Positions 31,915 to 41,696 are shown, counted from the stretch's first letter. The stretch is DNA of 64,000 bases from Serripes groenlandicus (GCA_031761405.1 JASEVX010000001.1:202944390-203008389), one strand, 5' to 3'. The notes: generated by a model not told the origin, from the letters alone. Numbers and translations are program-made.

Positions 31915-32400
31915 AACATTACAATAAATTGATTGGTCCAAGGTTTAACAATGTTTCAACAGTATCTTCTCTGCCTTTATAACCCGGCTTTCTCAGAAGC
32001 AGCCGTTTTTTGATAATTTTGAAAACAAAGTGACGAAAGAAGAAATTTATCATGATGAGAAGTTTCTGGTTTTGACAATGTTTTTGTTTGTTTTGACACA
32101 ATGTTTTCAACTCTTTCCAATTATTACTCTTTCATTTTCAGAGATTTCCCCTCAATTTCTCTAAGTTTTCTGCTGCACAAACTTGTTGTATAAGGGAAAG
32201 GGTTTTTCATAGAAAATCTTCAATAGATTTCTTTTATTGATTTGGGTACTGTTGAACGCCGTTTTCAACAATTTTTTAATCACATCACAGCGAATGACGT
32301 TTATCACTACCGGGGCTCGGTGACATAAATACATTTCACTTGTGTGGTAAGCAGAAAACATGATGAACAAAACGGATTTGGGAAAGGGTTGATGTCATTC
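31915..32400. mobile_element. Degenerate MITE-A region
   Basis: Partial copy about 31940-32210 (TTCTCAGAAGCAGCCG, GAAGAAATTTATCATGATGAG, TAAGGGAAAGGG), then other sequence ending in a stray GGGAAAGGGTTGA at 32380-32392. Confidence 0.6.
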
Positions 32401-32424
32401 CATTAGAAGATATAAGATATAATT

Positions 32425-32581
32425 AAGTGTTATCCCTGGCTGGGTTATACCAAAGACTTTAATAATGGTAGTAATGGTTGCCCTCCTAGGCGCTCAGGGT
32501 TTCAGGGTAAGCATTACGTCTCACTGCCTGGTGTCAGGACTGGTAACTTATCCAGAAAATGCCTTGTCATAATAAAACTGA
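32425..32581 (+). mobile_element. SINE, head missing
   Basis: GTTATACCAAAGACTTTAATAATGGTAG, CTCCTAGGCGCTCAG, GGACTGGTAACTTATCCAG; joined to the pearl-like head at 32582. Confidence 0.7.
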
Positions 32582-32899
32582 ACAAGAGGCCAAAGAGGGC
32601 CAGTATCCACTGCCATTAGGTAAACATTTTAATCTCCAAACAGCCCCGTCCCCTGGTGGCCATGTTTTTGAACCAATCACCATGGCTTGAAGGAATTTTG
32701 TAGAGTGTCACCCAAGGAACATTTCTGCAAAATTATTTGAAAATCGGGCAAAAAGTTTAGGAGGAGAAGACTTTTAAAGTTTTCACTTAAGCCAATATAA
32801 GGCTAACAGCAAAAAGTTGACGCACGCACACACACACACGAACAAAGGACAATTCGCCATGACATAAGCTTGACTGGCTTTCAGCATATGGAGCTAAAC
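32582..32899 (+). mobile_element. Short pearl-like element
   Basis: Head ACAAGAGGCCAAAGAGGGCCAG, one core unit (CCCCTGGTGGCCATG), GACGCACGCACACACACACAC, and tail GACTGGCTTTCAGCATATGGAGCTAAAC. Confidence 0.78.
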
Positions 32900-32949
32900 A
32901 TTTTTGAAAAGAATTAAACACCAAACAATCAATCAATCTATTAGAATGT

Positions 32950-33355
32950 TTGGTTAATGAAAACACTGTTATAGCAAAAGCCTTCAAAGGAGAAATTGCT
33001 TATTTTAAGCAATTTTCCCTTTTATCACAGTTTTTTAAAAAGGCATGTTGTGCATGTTTGAAAGGGTTATTACAACAACACATTTGATTTCGCATTAAAA
33101 TAAATTCAAGACTCAAAAGATATGACAAAGTGATACTCTCTGATTTAATTAACCCCTTCCCATATCCAGATAATCTTCAGCAGTCGACTTTTGAAATCAT
33201 CGCATAAAAAATGGGGAATATCTCTATAACTTAAAAGTTTTAAAATTGAATGGACAATTAAATAGCACATTAAGAGCAATTTTTTCGTTTGTCACAATTG
33301 CTTCAAAAGTGATATGCTGCAGAGGTTTTAAAAAGCTTCTGCGGGAAAGGGTTAA
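32950..33355. mobile_element. Two older MITE-A copies
   Basis: A hairpin-bearing fragment at about 32960-33070 (GGAGAAATTGCTTATTTTAAGC). A complete but decayed copy at 33149-33355 (TTAACCCCTTCCC...GCGGGAAAGGGTTAA). Confidence 0.7.
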
Positions 33356-33487
33356 AATTGTATGATAAATATAGCATCCAAAAGTAGGAATTTAAATCCT
33401 GAATTTATGTCACACTATAATAATCCCCTGGTATATCTGCATGGAATTTAACAAATCAAAATTATTGTATTTTAAACTTTTAACCTT

Positions 33488-34392
33488 ACAAGAAAGAGAT
33501 GTTTGTCAAACATTATGCCCCCCTGAGCGCCATGTTGTCAGGAATATTTGGATGATTTTATACCCAATGACCTCAAAATCAACAGAGGCCATCTACTGGT
33601 CACCCTCAGCCTCCATGTCAAGTTTTAGGGCCATTGGTGCAGACAATGTGGAGTAATAACTCTGACAAGGCTTTTGCATTCAAGGTCACTGTGACCTTGA
33701 CCTTTGACCTAATGACCTCAAAATTAAAAGGGGTCATCTACTGGTCAGGCCCAACCTCCAAGTCAAGTTTGAGGACTAAAGCTCCAGGCATTGTTTAGTT
33801 ATCACTTGAACAAGCTTGGTCACTGTGACCTTTGACATGATGACCTCACAATAGGGGTCATCTACTGGTCACCCCAAGCCTACATGTTAAGTTATAGGGC
33901 CAATGTCAAGTTTCGCGTTCAAGGTCAGTAACCTTGACATTTGACCCAATGACCTCAACATCAATAGAGGTCATCTACTGGTCATCCCCAGCCTCCATGT
34001 CAAATTTGAGGGCCATGGTTGCAGGCAACGTTGAGTATCACTCAGACAAGCTTTTCAGGTTCAAGGTCACTGTGGCCTTGACCTTTGACCCAATGACCTC
34101 AAAATCAATAGCAGTCATTTAATGGTAACCCCAAGCCTCCTTGTCAAGTTTGAGGGCCAGGAGTGCATGCTATGTTGAGTCATCACTCGGACAAGCTTTT
34201 CTCGTTCAATGTCACTGTGACCTTGACCTTTAACCTGATGGCCTCAAAATCAATCGGTTTGGACTACTGGTCATCCCCAACCTCCAAGTCAAGTTTGAGG
34301 ACCATAGGACCAGGCATTGTTGAGTTATCACTCGGACAAGCTTTGGTCTACCGACTGACAGACCGACCGACATGTGCAAAGCAATTCTATGA
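33488..34392 (+). mobile_element. Pearl-like element with nuclear-receptor-like half-site core, tail lost
   Basis: Head ACAAGAAAGAGATGTTTGTCAAACATTATGCCCCC and five to six core units. Each carries a form of AAGGTCACTGTGACCTTGACC and TTGACCTNATGACCTCA. Ends at CGACATGTGCAAAGCAA without the AGGGGGCATAA tail seen in the related copy at 46960. Confidence 0.8.
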
Positions 34393-34397
34393 TCACC

Positions 34398-34901
34398 CTT
34401 TCCAGACTCATTTTAATGCATGTAGACTTTTGATAATATTGTGGTAAAAGTTGAAATTGCTAATATTACTAGCATTTTCTCCATTTGAAGTAGTGTTAAA
34501 GATTTCTACTCTATTCAATAATGATTCTCATGATGAGCAATTTCTCCTTTGGCCACAAATTGTTTTCAACTTTATAAAACAATTAATCCTTTCCCTCATA
34601 CGACAATTCTGTAGCAGACGACTTTCAACATATTTTGTCAAAAAATAGAAAATCTCTTTAATTGAATGGATAATCTATGACTAAAAGTGGAAAACATTGT
34701 GGCAAAATGGGAAATTGCTCATTTTGAGCAATTTCTTTGTTTTGTCACTATGTTTTCAAAAAGCCGTCTGCTGCAGAGGCGTCAGAAAGCGTCTATATGA
34801 GGGAAAGGGTTAAGATATATTTTATGGAGATTTTTCAGGTTTTTGTCTCTATGTTTTTCAAAGATGTCTGCTGCAGATTTGTTGAATGTGGGAAAGTGTT
34901 A
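34398..34901. mobile_element. Older MITE-A split by a younger one
   Basis: Left part has CACCCTTTCCAG, an altered hairpin and CTCTATTCAATAATGATTCTC. Right part has GGAGATTTTTCAGG, GTCTGCTGCAGATTTGTTG and GTGGGAAAGTGTTAA. The split falls at TTAA. Confidence 0.8.
34583..34813 (+). mobile_element. MITE-A, intact, nested in an older MITE-A
   Basis: TTAA-TCCTTTCCC to GGGAAAGGG-TTAA with complete hairpin. It is inserted in an older copy whose left part is 34398-34586 and right part 34810-34901. Confidence 0.9.
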
Positions 34902-35054
34902 AAGACATAAAACACAACCAAATTAGAATAAATTCTACCTTAATTGTGCCATCATATTGTCATTGCCAAAAAAGATATTAGAACTTCTATTGAATATAAA
35001 CTTCTGGATCCCGCATATTGTAATTGGTGTTATAGGATATTGTTTGAGAATGTT

Positions 35055-35283
35055 TTAACCCTTTCCCTCATATAGACGCTTTCTGACGCCTCTGAAGCAG
35101 ACGGCTTTTTGAAAACAAAGTGACAAAAGAAGAAATTGCTCAAAACGAGCAATTTCTCCTTTTGCCACAATGTTTTCCACTTTTAGTCATAGGTTATCCA
35201 TTCAATTATAGAGATTTTCTATTTTTGACAAAATATGTTCAAAGTCGTCTGCTGCAGAATTGTCGTATGAGGGAAAGGGTTAA
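35055..35283 (-). mobile_element. MITE-A, intact
   Basis: TTAA at both ends, perfect CCCTTTCCC/GGGAAAGGG tips, and hairpin GAAATTGCTC-AAAAC-GAGCAATTTC. One of the best consensus-like copies. Confidence 0.93.
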
Positions 35284-35299
35284 TGGTAGTTTGGCGGCC

Positions 35300-35797
35300 A
35301 TATTTTTTTTACGGTGACCAATAAATGGCTGTTATTTTTTTGGTTCACTCAAGGAACATTTCTACCAAATTATCTTTGAATCCAACATGCCGATTCAGCG
35401 AAGAAGAATTATAAAGTTTGTCTCCATCAAAGTTCTGTATAGAATATAAATCTTTGAATGCTTTTGAAGACTTAGGACGACCAAAGTATCATTTCTATAA
35501 ACTTGGCAGAAATTTGTCCAGTTGATACAGAGAAACTTCACTGATCACCCAAGGCTTATGCAAACAAGTTTTATAGGTTGGCCATTTCCCCCTTTTCCAC
35601 ATAAAATATTAATCTTAAAATATTTTGAAGGAGGACCACTAAAGGAACAATCATATGAAGTTTGGTTGAAATTGGTCCACTAGTTTAGGAGAAGATGTCC
35701 CTAAAAGTTAAGCATGATATTAAGTCTGACGGACCACAGACAGAGATCTTGATCTGAATAGATCATCTTGGGCCTAAATTGGCTAAGGTGATCTAAA
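35300..35797 (+). mobile_element. Decayed pearl-like element
   Basis: Core words CACTCAAGGAACATTTCTACCAAATTAT and GAGAAGATGTCC, GACGGACCACAGACAGAG, and a decayed tail GCTAAGGTGATCTAAAC. Confidence 0.6.
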
Positions 35798-35938
35798 CAT
35801 TGCTATTTCTCCTTTTCATATAATATTTTCTATGCAAGAAATGATTTTCTTTGAATCTTTCAGATAATACCGATTCCGAAGTAGACAACTCATAAAACTA
35901 TCATGTTAATATTATTTGGCTAGAAACAAAGCAAGTGT

Positions 35939-36175
35939 TTAACACTTTCCCTCATACAGCAATTCTGCAGCAGACGACTTTGGAACGTATTTTGTCAAAA
36001 CATAAAAAAATCTCCATAATTGAATGGATAACCTATAGATGACAAAAAGTGGAAAACATTGTGGCAAATGGAGAAATTGCACGTTTTGTGCAATTTCTTC
36101 TTTTGTCACTATGTTTTCAAAAAGCCGTCTGCTGCAGAGGCGTCAGAAAGCGTCTATATGAGGGAAAGGGTTTAA
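35939..36175 (+). mobile_element. MITE-A, intact
   Basis: TTAA-CACTTTCCC to GGGAAAGGG-TTTAA, with a complete hairpin around GGAGAAATTGCACG...GTGCAATTTC. Confidence 0.9.
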
Positions 36176-36288
36176 ACCGTAAATTACTTAGTAACCATCT
36201 TGTAAGACTAAAACAAAGATTTATGAAGTATCCAGTTCTCATTGTGATAGACTTTGAGACCGGCAAACTCTTAACTAAATTACTTTTT

Positions 36289-36525
36289 TTAACCCTTTCC
36301 TGTGACACAGTAAATCTGCAGCAGACGACTTCGAAAATGTCTACTAAAAAATATGGAAAATCTCTACAATTGTAGGTATAATTACTGAAAAAAGTTGAAA
36401 AACATTGTGACAAAAAGAGAAATAATTTGCTCATCAGGAGCAATTTCTCCATTTGCCCTTGAATATTTTCAAAAGTTGTCTGCTGCAGACGCATCAAAAT
36501 GCGTCTATAGGTGGGAAAGGGTTAA
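36289..36525 (+). mobile_element. MITE-A, older subfamily, intact ends
   Basis: TTAA at both ends, CCCTTTCC and GGGAAAGGG tips. The right arm has the GCATCAAAATGCGTC motif of the older subfamily. Confidence 0.9.
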
Positions 36526-36567
36526 AAGACCCATGAGATATCAAAAATGCATTGAGTTTCCTTTTTA

Positions 36568-36915
36568 CCAACCTGATTGACCTTTATAGGAATTTGAGCA
36601 ATTCCAGGCAAAAACTTGATTGCCGATATGGATTATGGAAGACTGGTAACATTACGGGTACAATTCTAGTTTTATGTCAAAATACTTGACCAACCTGATG
36701 AACCTTTATAGGAATTTGAGCAATTCCAGGTTAAAAATGGATTTTATTGCTTACCTGATTTGGATAATGGAAGAGGTAACCTTAGGGGTACAATTCTAGT
36801 TTTTAACTTTTATACATTTTTTACCAATTTGAGCAATTCCGGGCAAATAAATGAATTTTATTGCCTACCTGTTATGGATAATGGAAGAGGTAACCTTAGG
36901 GGTACATTTCTAGTT
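36568..36915. repeat. Three tandem units of about 120 bp
   Basis: Units start at 36568 (ACCAACCTGATTGACC), 36690 (ACCAACCTGATGAACC) and 36822 (ACCAATTTGAGC). Each has GAATTTGAGCAATTCC, TGGATAATGGAAGA and GGGTACAATTCTAGTTTT. Not recognised as a mobile element. Confidence 0.8.
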
Positions 36916-36999
36916 TAGTGTCAATTATGTACACCTGATGACTCTTTGACATTATAGTGGACAGTGAAGACACTTAGGTGAGACTCACAGTACATTATG

Positions 37000-37457
37000 T
37001 TAACCCTTTCCCTCAAATAGACGCATTCTGATGCCTCTGCAGCCGACGGCTTTTTGAAAACATAGTGACAAAAGAATAAATTGCACAAAACGTGCAATTT
37101 CTCCTTTTGCCACAATGTTTACCACTTTTTGTCATAGATTACCCATTCAATTATAGAGATTTTCTATTTTTTGACAAAATACGTTCAAAATCGTCGTCTG
37201 CAGAACTGTCGTATGAGGGAAAGGGTTAACCCTTTTCCCACATCCAACAAATATGCAGCAGACAACCTTAAAAAACGTCTTGGCAAAATCATTGTAAAAT
37301 CTCTATAAATGAAAGTACTCTTATTGAACATAGTTGAAAACATTGTGGCTAAAGGAGAAATTGCTCATTATGAGCAATTTTTCATTTTGCCACAATGTTT
37401 TCAAAAGTCGTTTGCTGCAAAGGCATCAGAAAGCGTCTGTATGTGGGAAAAGGTTAA
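37000..37457. mobile_element. Two complete MITE-A copies sharing one TTAA
   Basis: Minus-orientation copy 37000-37227 and plus-orientation copy 37224-37457 share the TTAA at 37224-37227. Both have full tips and hairpins, but they belong to different subfamilies, so this is sequential insertion into a terminal TTAA rather than local duplication. Confidence 0.93.
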
Positions 37458-37804
37458 CAAGATTTGATTTAAAATGTGATCTCTAGTTTATCACAAGGTA
37501 ACAGTCATATAAACTATGAAATACAGTACATATATAATATAATATAAAGTCAAGGGGACATAACTTCTTATTTTCCTGAAACATTTTTTTTTTTAAAACA
37601 TTCTGTGTCGCATTACCCAATCAATGGTGGTCAACATTCTATATAGTTTTAATTAAACCTGTCCAACCATGCCAATGGACGGCGCTATATAAATATCCCA
37701 TCAGCCATTAATGGGGGGATTAAAATCTTTGTACACTGCATGCAGCTCTTCTAAATATTTATAAACAGTATTTGTTTATTGTTAACTCTGTGGTTTGATG
37801 TTGT
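37458..37804. other. AT-rich stretch without recognised features
   Basis: Simple TA-rich and poly-T tracts (37525-37600). No gene or mobile element recognised. Confidence 0.45.
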
Positions 37805-38182
37805 TTACCCCTTTCCCAAATTAAGTCGCTTTCTAAAAAGTAATTTCTCCTTTTGCCAAAATGTTCAACTTTTTCCAGTAATCATACCTTTAACCCTTTC
37901 AGCGCCGAATTGTTTAAAGTAGACTCTTCCATGTTAAAACTCGGGCGACTCTATTTTCATGTTATAGGATTTTTGGAATATTTCTATAGCTCACAGCCAA
38001 ACAATGCGGATTTCAGGTGAGACAGCTCGTTACGAGCTGACTCACCTGAATCTGTATTGTTTGCAAAAAGCTCAATATTGCCTTTGGCGCTGAAAGAGTT
38101 AAATATAGTGTTTTTCTGTGTTTTTGGCTAAATGTTTACAAAGTTGTCTGCTGCAGATTTGTTGTATGTGGGAAAGGGTTAA
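37805..38182 (-). mobile_element. MITE-A split by MITE-B
   Basis: Left part 37805-37889 (ACCCCTTTCCC, GTAATTTCTCC) and right part 38103-38182 (GTCTGCTGCAGATTTG, GTGGGAAAGGGTTAA), separated by a different TTAA element. Confidence 0.85.
37890..38102. mobile_element. MITE-B, a second TTAA-flanked palindromic element
   Basis: 213 bp flanked by TTAA at both ends. Terminal inverted repeats are CCCTTTCAGCGCC / GGCGCTGAAAG, with an internal hairpin CAGGTGAGACAGCTCG/CGAGCTGACTCACCTG. The tip resembles MITE-A (CCCTTTC), so the same transposase may move both. Its interrupted host (MITE-A) makes the boundaries exact. Confidence 0.88.
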
Positions 38183-38298
38183 AGTTATATTGGACATTTC
38201 TAGTTTTTTGTCATGTATTTAGACATTGAAGACTAATAGGTAAGATGGTTTGTTAGAGTCTTCACTGCTCACGTACGCTGCAACACCACAAATCAACT

Positions 38299-38510
38299 TT
38301 AAACCCTTTCCCACAAACAACAATTCTGCAGCAGATGACTTTGAAAATGTCTACTCAAAAATATGGAAAATCTCTATAACTGTAGGTATACTTACTGAAA
38401 AAGTTGACAAACATTGTGGCAAACGGAGAAATTGCTCATTTTGCTCTACAATGTTTTCAAAAGTCGTCTGCTGCAGATGTGTCAAAATGTGTCTACAGAG
38501 GAAAAGGGTT
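38299..38510 (+). mobile_element. MITE-A abutting a SINE
   Basis: TTTAAA-CCCTTTCCC at left, GAAAAGGGTT at right, and a shortened hairpin. The right end runs directly into the SINE head at 38511. Confidence 0.85.
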
Positions 38511-38760
38511 GTGGCTCCTTACCGGTGTAGTGGTAGAGCAATCGCCTCGGGTGCGGGAGGTTCAATTCCCAGTCAGGTCATACCAAAGACTTTAATGGTG
38601 GTAATAGCTTTCCCTCCTTGAAGCTCAGCATTATGTCTGAATAACTGGCATCAGGAGAAATGGACCAGTAGCACTGGTAACTTAACCAAGAAACGCCATG
38701 ATATAACTGAAATATTGTTGAAAGCGGCATAAAACATCATACAAACAAACATAGATGGCT
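38511..38760 (+). mobile_element. tRNA-derived SINE, complete
   Basis: ACCGGTGTAGTGGTAGAGCAATCGCC, GGAGGTTCAATTCCC, GGTCATACCAAAGACTTTAATGGTGG, tail ATATAACTGAAATATTGTTGAAAGCGGCATAAAACATCATAC. It ends about 20 bp from LNX exon 38782. Confidence 0.82.
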
Positions 38761-38781
38761 CTTTATAACAATCGACTTTAC

Positions 38782-38897
38782 CTGTTTGTTGGTCCCTATA
38801 GTGACATTCCCATAGGTGGCTCTGTAGAGCACTCCGGGGCCCCTGGAATGTACAGCCCAAACTCGCCTTGATACACTTGGTTATTGCCCCACGGCAC
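38782..38897 (-). CDS. LNX: LNX-like gene, exon with zinc-finger (TRAF-type-like) segment
   Basis: Internal exon of 116 nt. On the minus strand it is preceded by ttttgcag and followed by GTAAAG. The only open frame gives 38 complete codons with a Cys/His pattern, including LGCTFQGPRSALQSHLWEC, which resembles the TRAF-type zinc-finger region downstream of the RING in LNX proteins. In the LNX family this region supports the E3 ligase module that ubiquitinates Numb and so affects Notch signalling. It enters with one base completing a split codon (phase 2) and leaves in phase 1. That does not match the phase-0 start of the next exon found at 23527, so at least one exon between them is missing. 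The zinc-finger call alone would be weak; its place upstream of LNX-like PDZ exons on the same strand supports it. Confidence 0.6.
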
Positions 38898-38980
38898 CTG
38901 CAAAATATAGACAATCAACATCATTAATATTGGGTTGTTGTAACTAATTGAATACTTTCCTATATACAACAAGTCAAGAC

Positions 38981-39237
38981 TTAATAACACTTTCCAACCT
39001 GCAGACGCATTTTGACGCAATAGCAGCTAGCAGACGACTTTTTGAAAACATTCTGGCCAAAGGTGAAATTGCTCATGAGTAAGCAATTTCTCCTTTGGCC
39101 ACAATTTTTTCAACTTTATTTAACAATGATATTAGCTATCTTTTATTGAGATTTTTCTGGTTCACCATGTTTTCAAAGTCGTCTGTTTTCAGAGAAGTTT
39201 TCTGCATATAATTTATGTGTCTGCAAGTGGGAAAGGC
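38981..39237 (-). mobile_element. MITE-A, older
   Basis: TTAATAACACTTTCC at left, GGTGAAATTGCTCATGAGTAAGCAATTTCTCC hairpin, and GTGGGAAAGGC at right. Confidence 0.75.
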
Positions 39238-40414
39238 TCCACTGTCATCTTCTTTGAAAACATCCATATTTAGTTCAATATATTGCTAAAAATTGGAAAT
39301 ACGATTTTAGTACTAAAATGAAAGCCCCTAAGTCCATTTTATATAGTATCAGAGAAATGAAGCTGCAATCAAAAATTTAACAAAGTCCAAAAAAAGAGAT
39401 AATATCCAAAAATTGCAAGTCAGAGTTATAGGTTTTATAGGCATTATATGACTTTATCTATGAATTAAGACATGTACAAAGTTTCAATCCAATACCCTAG
39501 ACTCTGGTGAAAGAGATAGCCAGTATTATGTATGTAAAACTTCAAACGAGCATCTTGACACATTGCTTTATCTCCATATTCTTTGAATAGTCCTATAGAG
39601 TTCACTGACTATGATACAGATATGTCACATGACAGCTGAAATTCATTTAAATACATACAAGAGAATAACATCAGTTTCATTGGAGAAAAGTTTAAGTAGC
39701 TTCAGGCAGCATTATGCATGTGTAGTAGCAGCATCAAAAGACCTACAATGCCGGTCTCTAAAGTGTTCTGCTTCAATAGAACTCAACGAAAACTGTTTAA
39801 TGCGTATGCAGATTTAATTTTAGATTTCGATTTCAGCCTAAATTGAACTTAATGAATGCAATTACATTCGAATAGTGGCCCACTGAGATTTAAGGCATTC
39901 TGTGAGGGAGGCAATTTGCCACAGTAACACTGTACAAAGCAGTATTATGTCTCAATAAAGTTAGATATGGTTAAAATTGTACAATTTATTTGACGATACG
40001 TAATGGGTTTTTTGGACCTGAATCATAATGGTTCTTTTTCTTTTCCAACAATAAATTCTGCGTTTGTAGAACTTATTGAACTTTCCATACTGTCCTTTTA
40101 AATGTGGATTAAGGCTTTATTAATTGCAAACTCCAAATTCCAAATCTGGCTAGAAATCGAAATAAATTGGCTGACATTTAATGCATTCTAACATGTTGTA
40201 AGCAAAAGTAATATTATTTGCATGAAAAAGTTTTTAAAAGAGTATAAGATTTTATGTGACATTTTGGGTAGACCATGCATTGAGTTACATTTAACAAGTG
40301 GTCCCAAATGACAAAATGTACATAACTATCAAGAAATAAATTGGTTTCGCCAAGAAACGCGTCCCTTTTTCAGGCAGATTTTTTTTTTTTTTTTAAATTT
40401 AACATTTTTCATGT
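39238..40414. other. AT-rich stretch without recognised features
   Basis: The first 300 bp (39250-39550) read like a decayed pearl core (GTCCAAAAAAAGAGATAATATCC, GTTTCAATCCAATACCC). The rest is low in GC with no supported exon; a short open frame near 39611-39817 lacks splice or homology support. Confidence 0.5.
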
Positions 40415-40662
40415 TGATTGTTTGGTATTTTACAACAATTGTTCAATTATATCACAGCCTTGCGGTAAGTTACCAGTACTACTTGTTTATTTATCCTAAT
40501 TATCCAGTCAGTCGTAATGCTAATCCCACTACCCTGAGAGCCAAGGAGGGCTGCGCCATTACTACCATTTTAACGTCTTTGGTATGACCCGGCTTGGGAT
40601 CAAACCTGCGACCTCCCGCATCCAAGGCCGACGCTGTACCACTACACTAACGATCTTATTCT
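40415..40662 (-). mobile_element. tRNA-derived SINE
   Basis: Reverse orientation: GTTTGGTATTTTACAACAATTG tail, GCCATTACTACCATTTTAACGTC, GGTATGACCCGG, GGGATCAAACC, GTACCACTACACTAACG. It supplies an empty TTAA site for the MITE-A at 4766. Confidence 0.82.
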
Positions 40663-40744
40663 TTATCCCTGGGTGGCAAACATAAACTAGAACTATCACT
40701 GAAGATGATAAATACCCCCTAAACAGCACCTTGACATACACCAT

Positions 40745-41142
40745 AACTTAATAAGTAAAAGGGCCATAACTCTGTAAAATAACATGCAATTGTAACTCCT
40801 TTAGGATATGCACATCTCCTCTTGGTATAAAAGCTTCACGTAAAATTTTATTGAATTCCACCCAGTGGTTAATGTAAGAAATAGGCCAGACAAAATATGG
40901 CTTCAAAATATGGCTTCCGACTGACTGACCTTAATAAGTAAAAGAGCCATAACTCTGTAAAATAACATGCAATTGTAAGACCTTTAAGATATGCACATCT
41001 CCTCTTGGTATAAAAGCTTCATGTACAATTGTATTGAATTCCACCCAGTGGTTTGTAAGAAATAGGCCAGACAAAATATGGCTTCCGACCGACAGCCAGA
41101 CTCCTTAGTAATATACCCCCTCTTCTTAAAGAAGGGGGTATA
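40745..41142 (+). mobile_element. Pearl-like element (GGGGGTATAA tail)
   Basis: Two core units with GGGCCATAACTCTGTAAAATAACATGCAATTGTAA and CACCCAGTGG, then CCGACCGACAGCCAGAC and hairpin ATACCCCCTCTTCTTAAAGAAGGGGGTAT. Confidence 0.75.
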
Positions 41143-41145
41143 ATT

Positions 41146-41225
41146 AGGCTAGGAAATGTTCTGTTTGCTCCAGGGCACTCCCAACATGACTCAGGTCCAA
41201 AAACCACACTCAGACACATGTACGG
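41146..41225 (-). mobile_element. SINE fragment
   Basis: CTAGGAAATGTTCTGTTTGCTCCAGGGCACTCCCAACATGACTCAGGTC, a decayed piece of the 19372/20741 SINE body. Confidence 0.55.
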
Positions 41226-41295
41226 CAGATTCCTTTTAGAGTCGTTCTACAGCAGACTCATAATCAATGAATTTTTCTTCTTTTCCAACAGTTTT

Positions 41296-41476
41296 CAGAG
41301 CTCTATAAAAGGAGTGTTTTGCTGGTTCTAAAATCCTTATTTTATCCACTAACCCTATGTTGAAGGTACTCAAAAGAATCGTCTCATTGAGACGATTCTT
41401 TTGAGTACCTACAATATAGGGTTTTGTTGAATAATAAAAGAGATATTGTGGGGAAAAGAGCTGTAAACCCCTCTTT
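41296..41476. mobile_element. Foldback element D, copy 2
   Basis: Same layout as 4030-4213. Inner arms starting CCCTATGTTGAAGGTACTC and meeting at GAATCGTCTCATTGAGACGATTC, with outer words AGAGCTCTATAAAAGGAG and AAGAGCTGTAAACCCCTCTTTATC. Confidence 0.8.
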
Positions 41477-41696
41477 ATCTGGACCTCTTGAGTTTTTCTT
41501 TGAGCCTTGTATCACCATTATTTTGGAGGGTTTACTTGTTGATAATTTAAAATTCCTGGCTGATTTGACCAGGGAAACATTTTAATATCTAGAAAAATTG
41601 ATGTGAAGTTTCAATACTGAATCAAAACCAATTTTCACCTGCCCACAATCTGTTTATATTGCCACCAGTCCTGTAATAGACAAATGTCTGTAACTG

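Noticed and set aside
33441..34447. Several short frames in the half-site-rich region
   Set aside because: All within pearl-like core units; repeated DNA, not genes.
34921..35045. Possible minus-strand exon ending in GGCACAATTAAG|GTAGAA
   Set aside because: Acceptor has no pyrimidine tract, and there is no LNX similarity.
36049..36375. 108-codon frame and other frames of 60-130 codons over MITE-A copies
   Set aside because: They arise from MITE-A, often read across two copies; equivalents recur wherever the element occurs.
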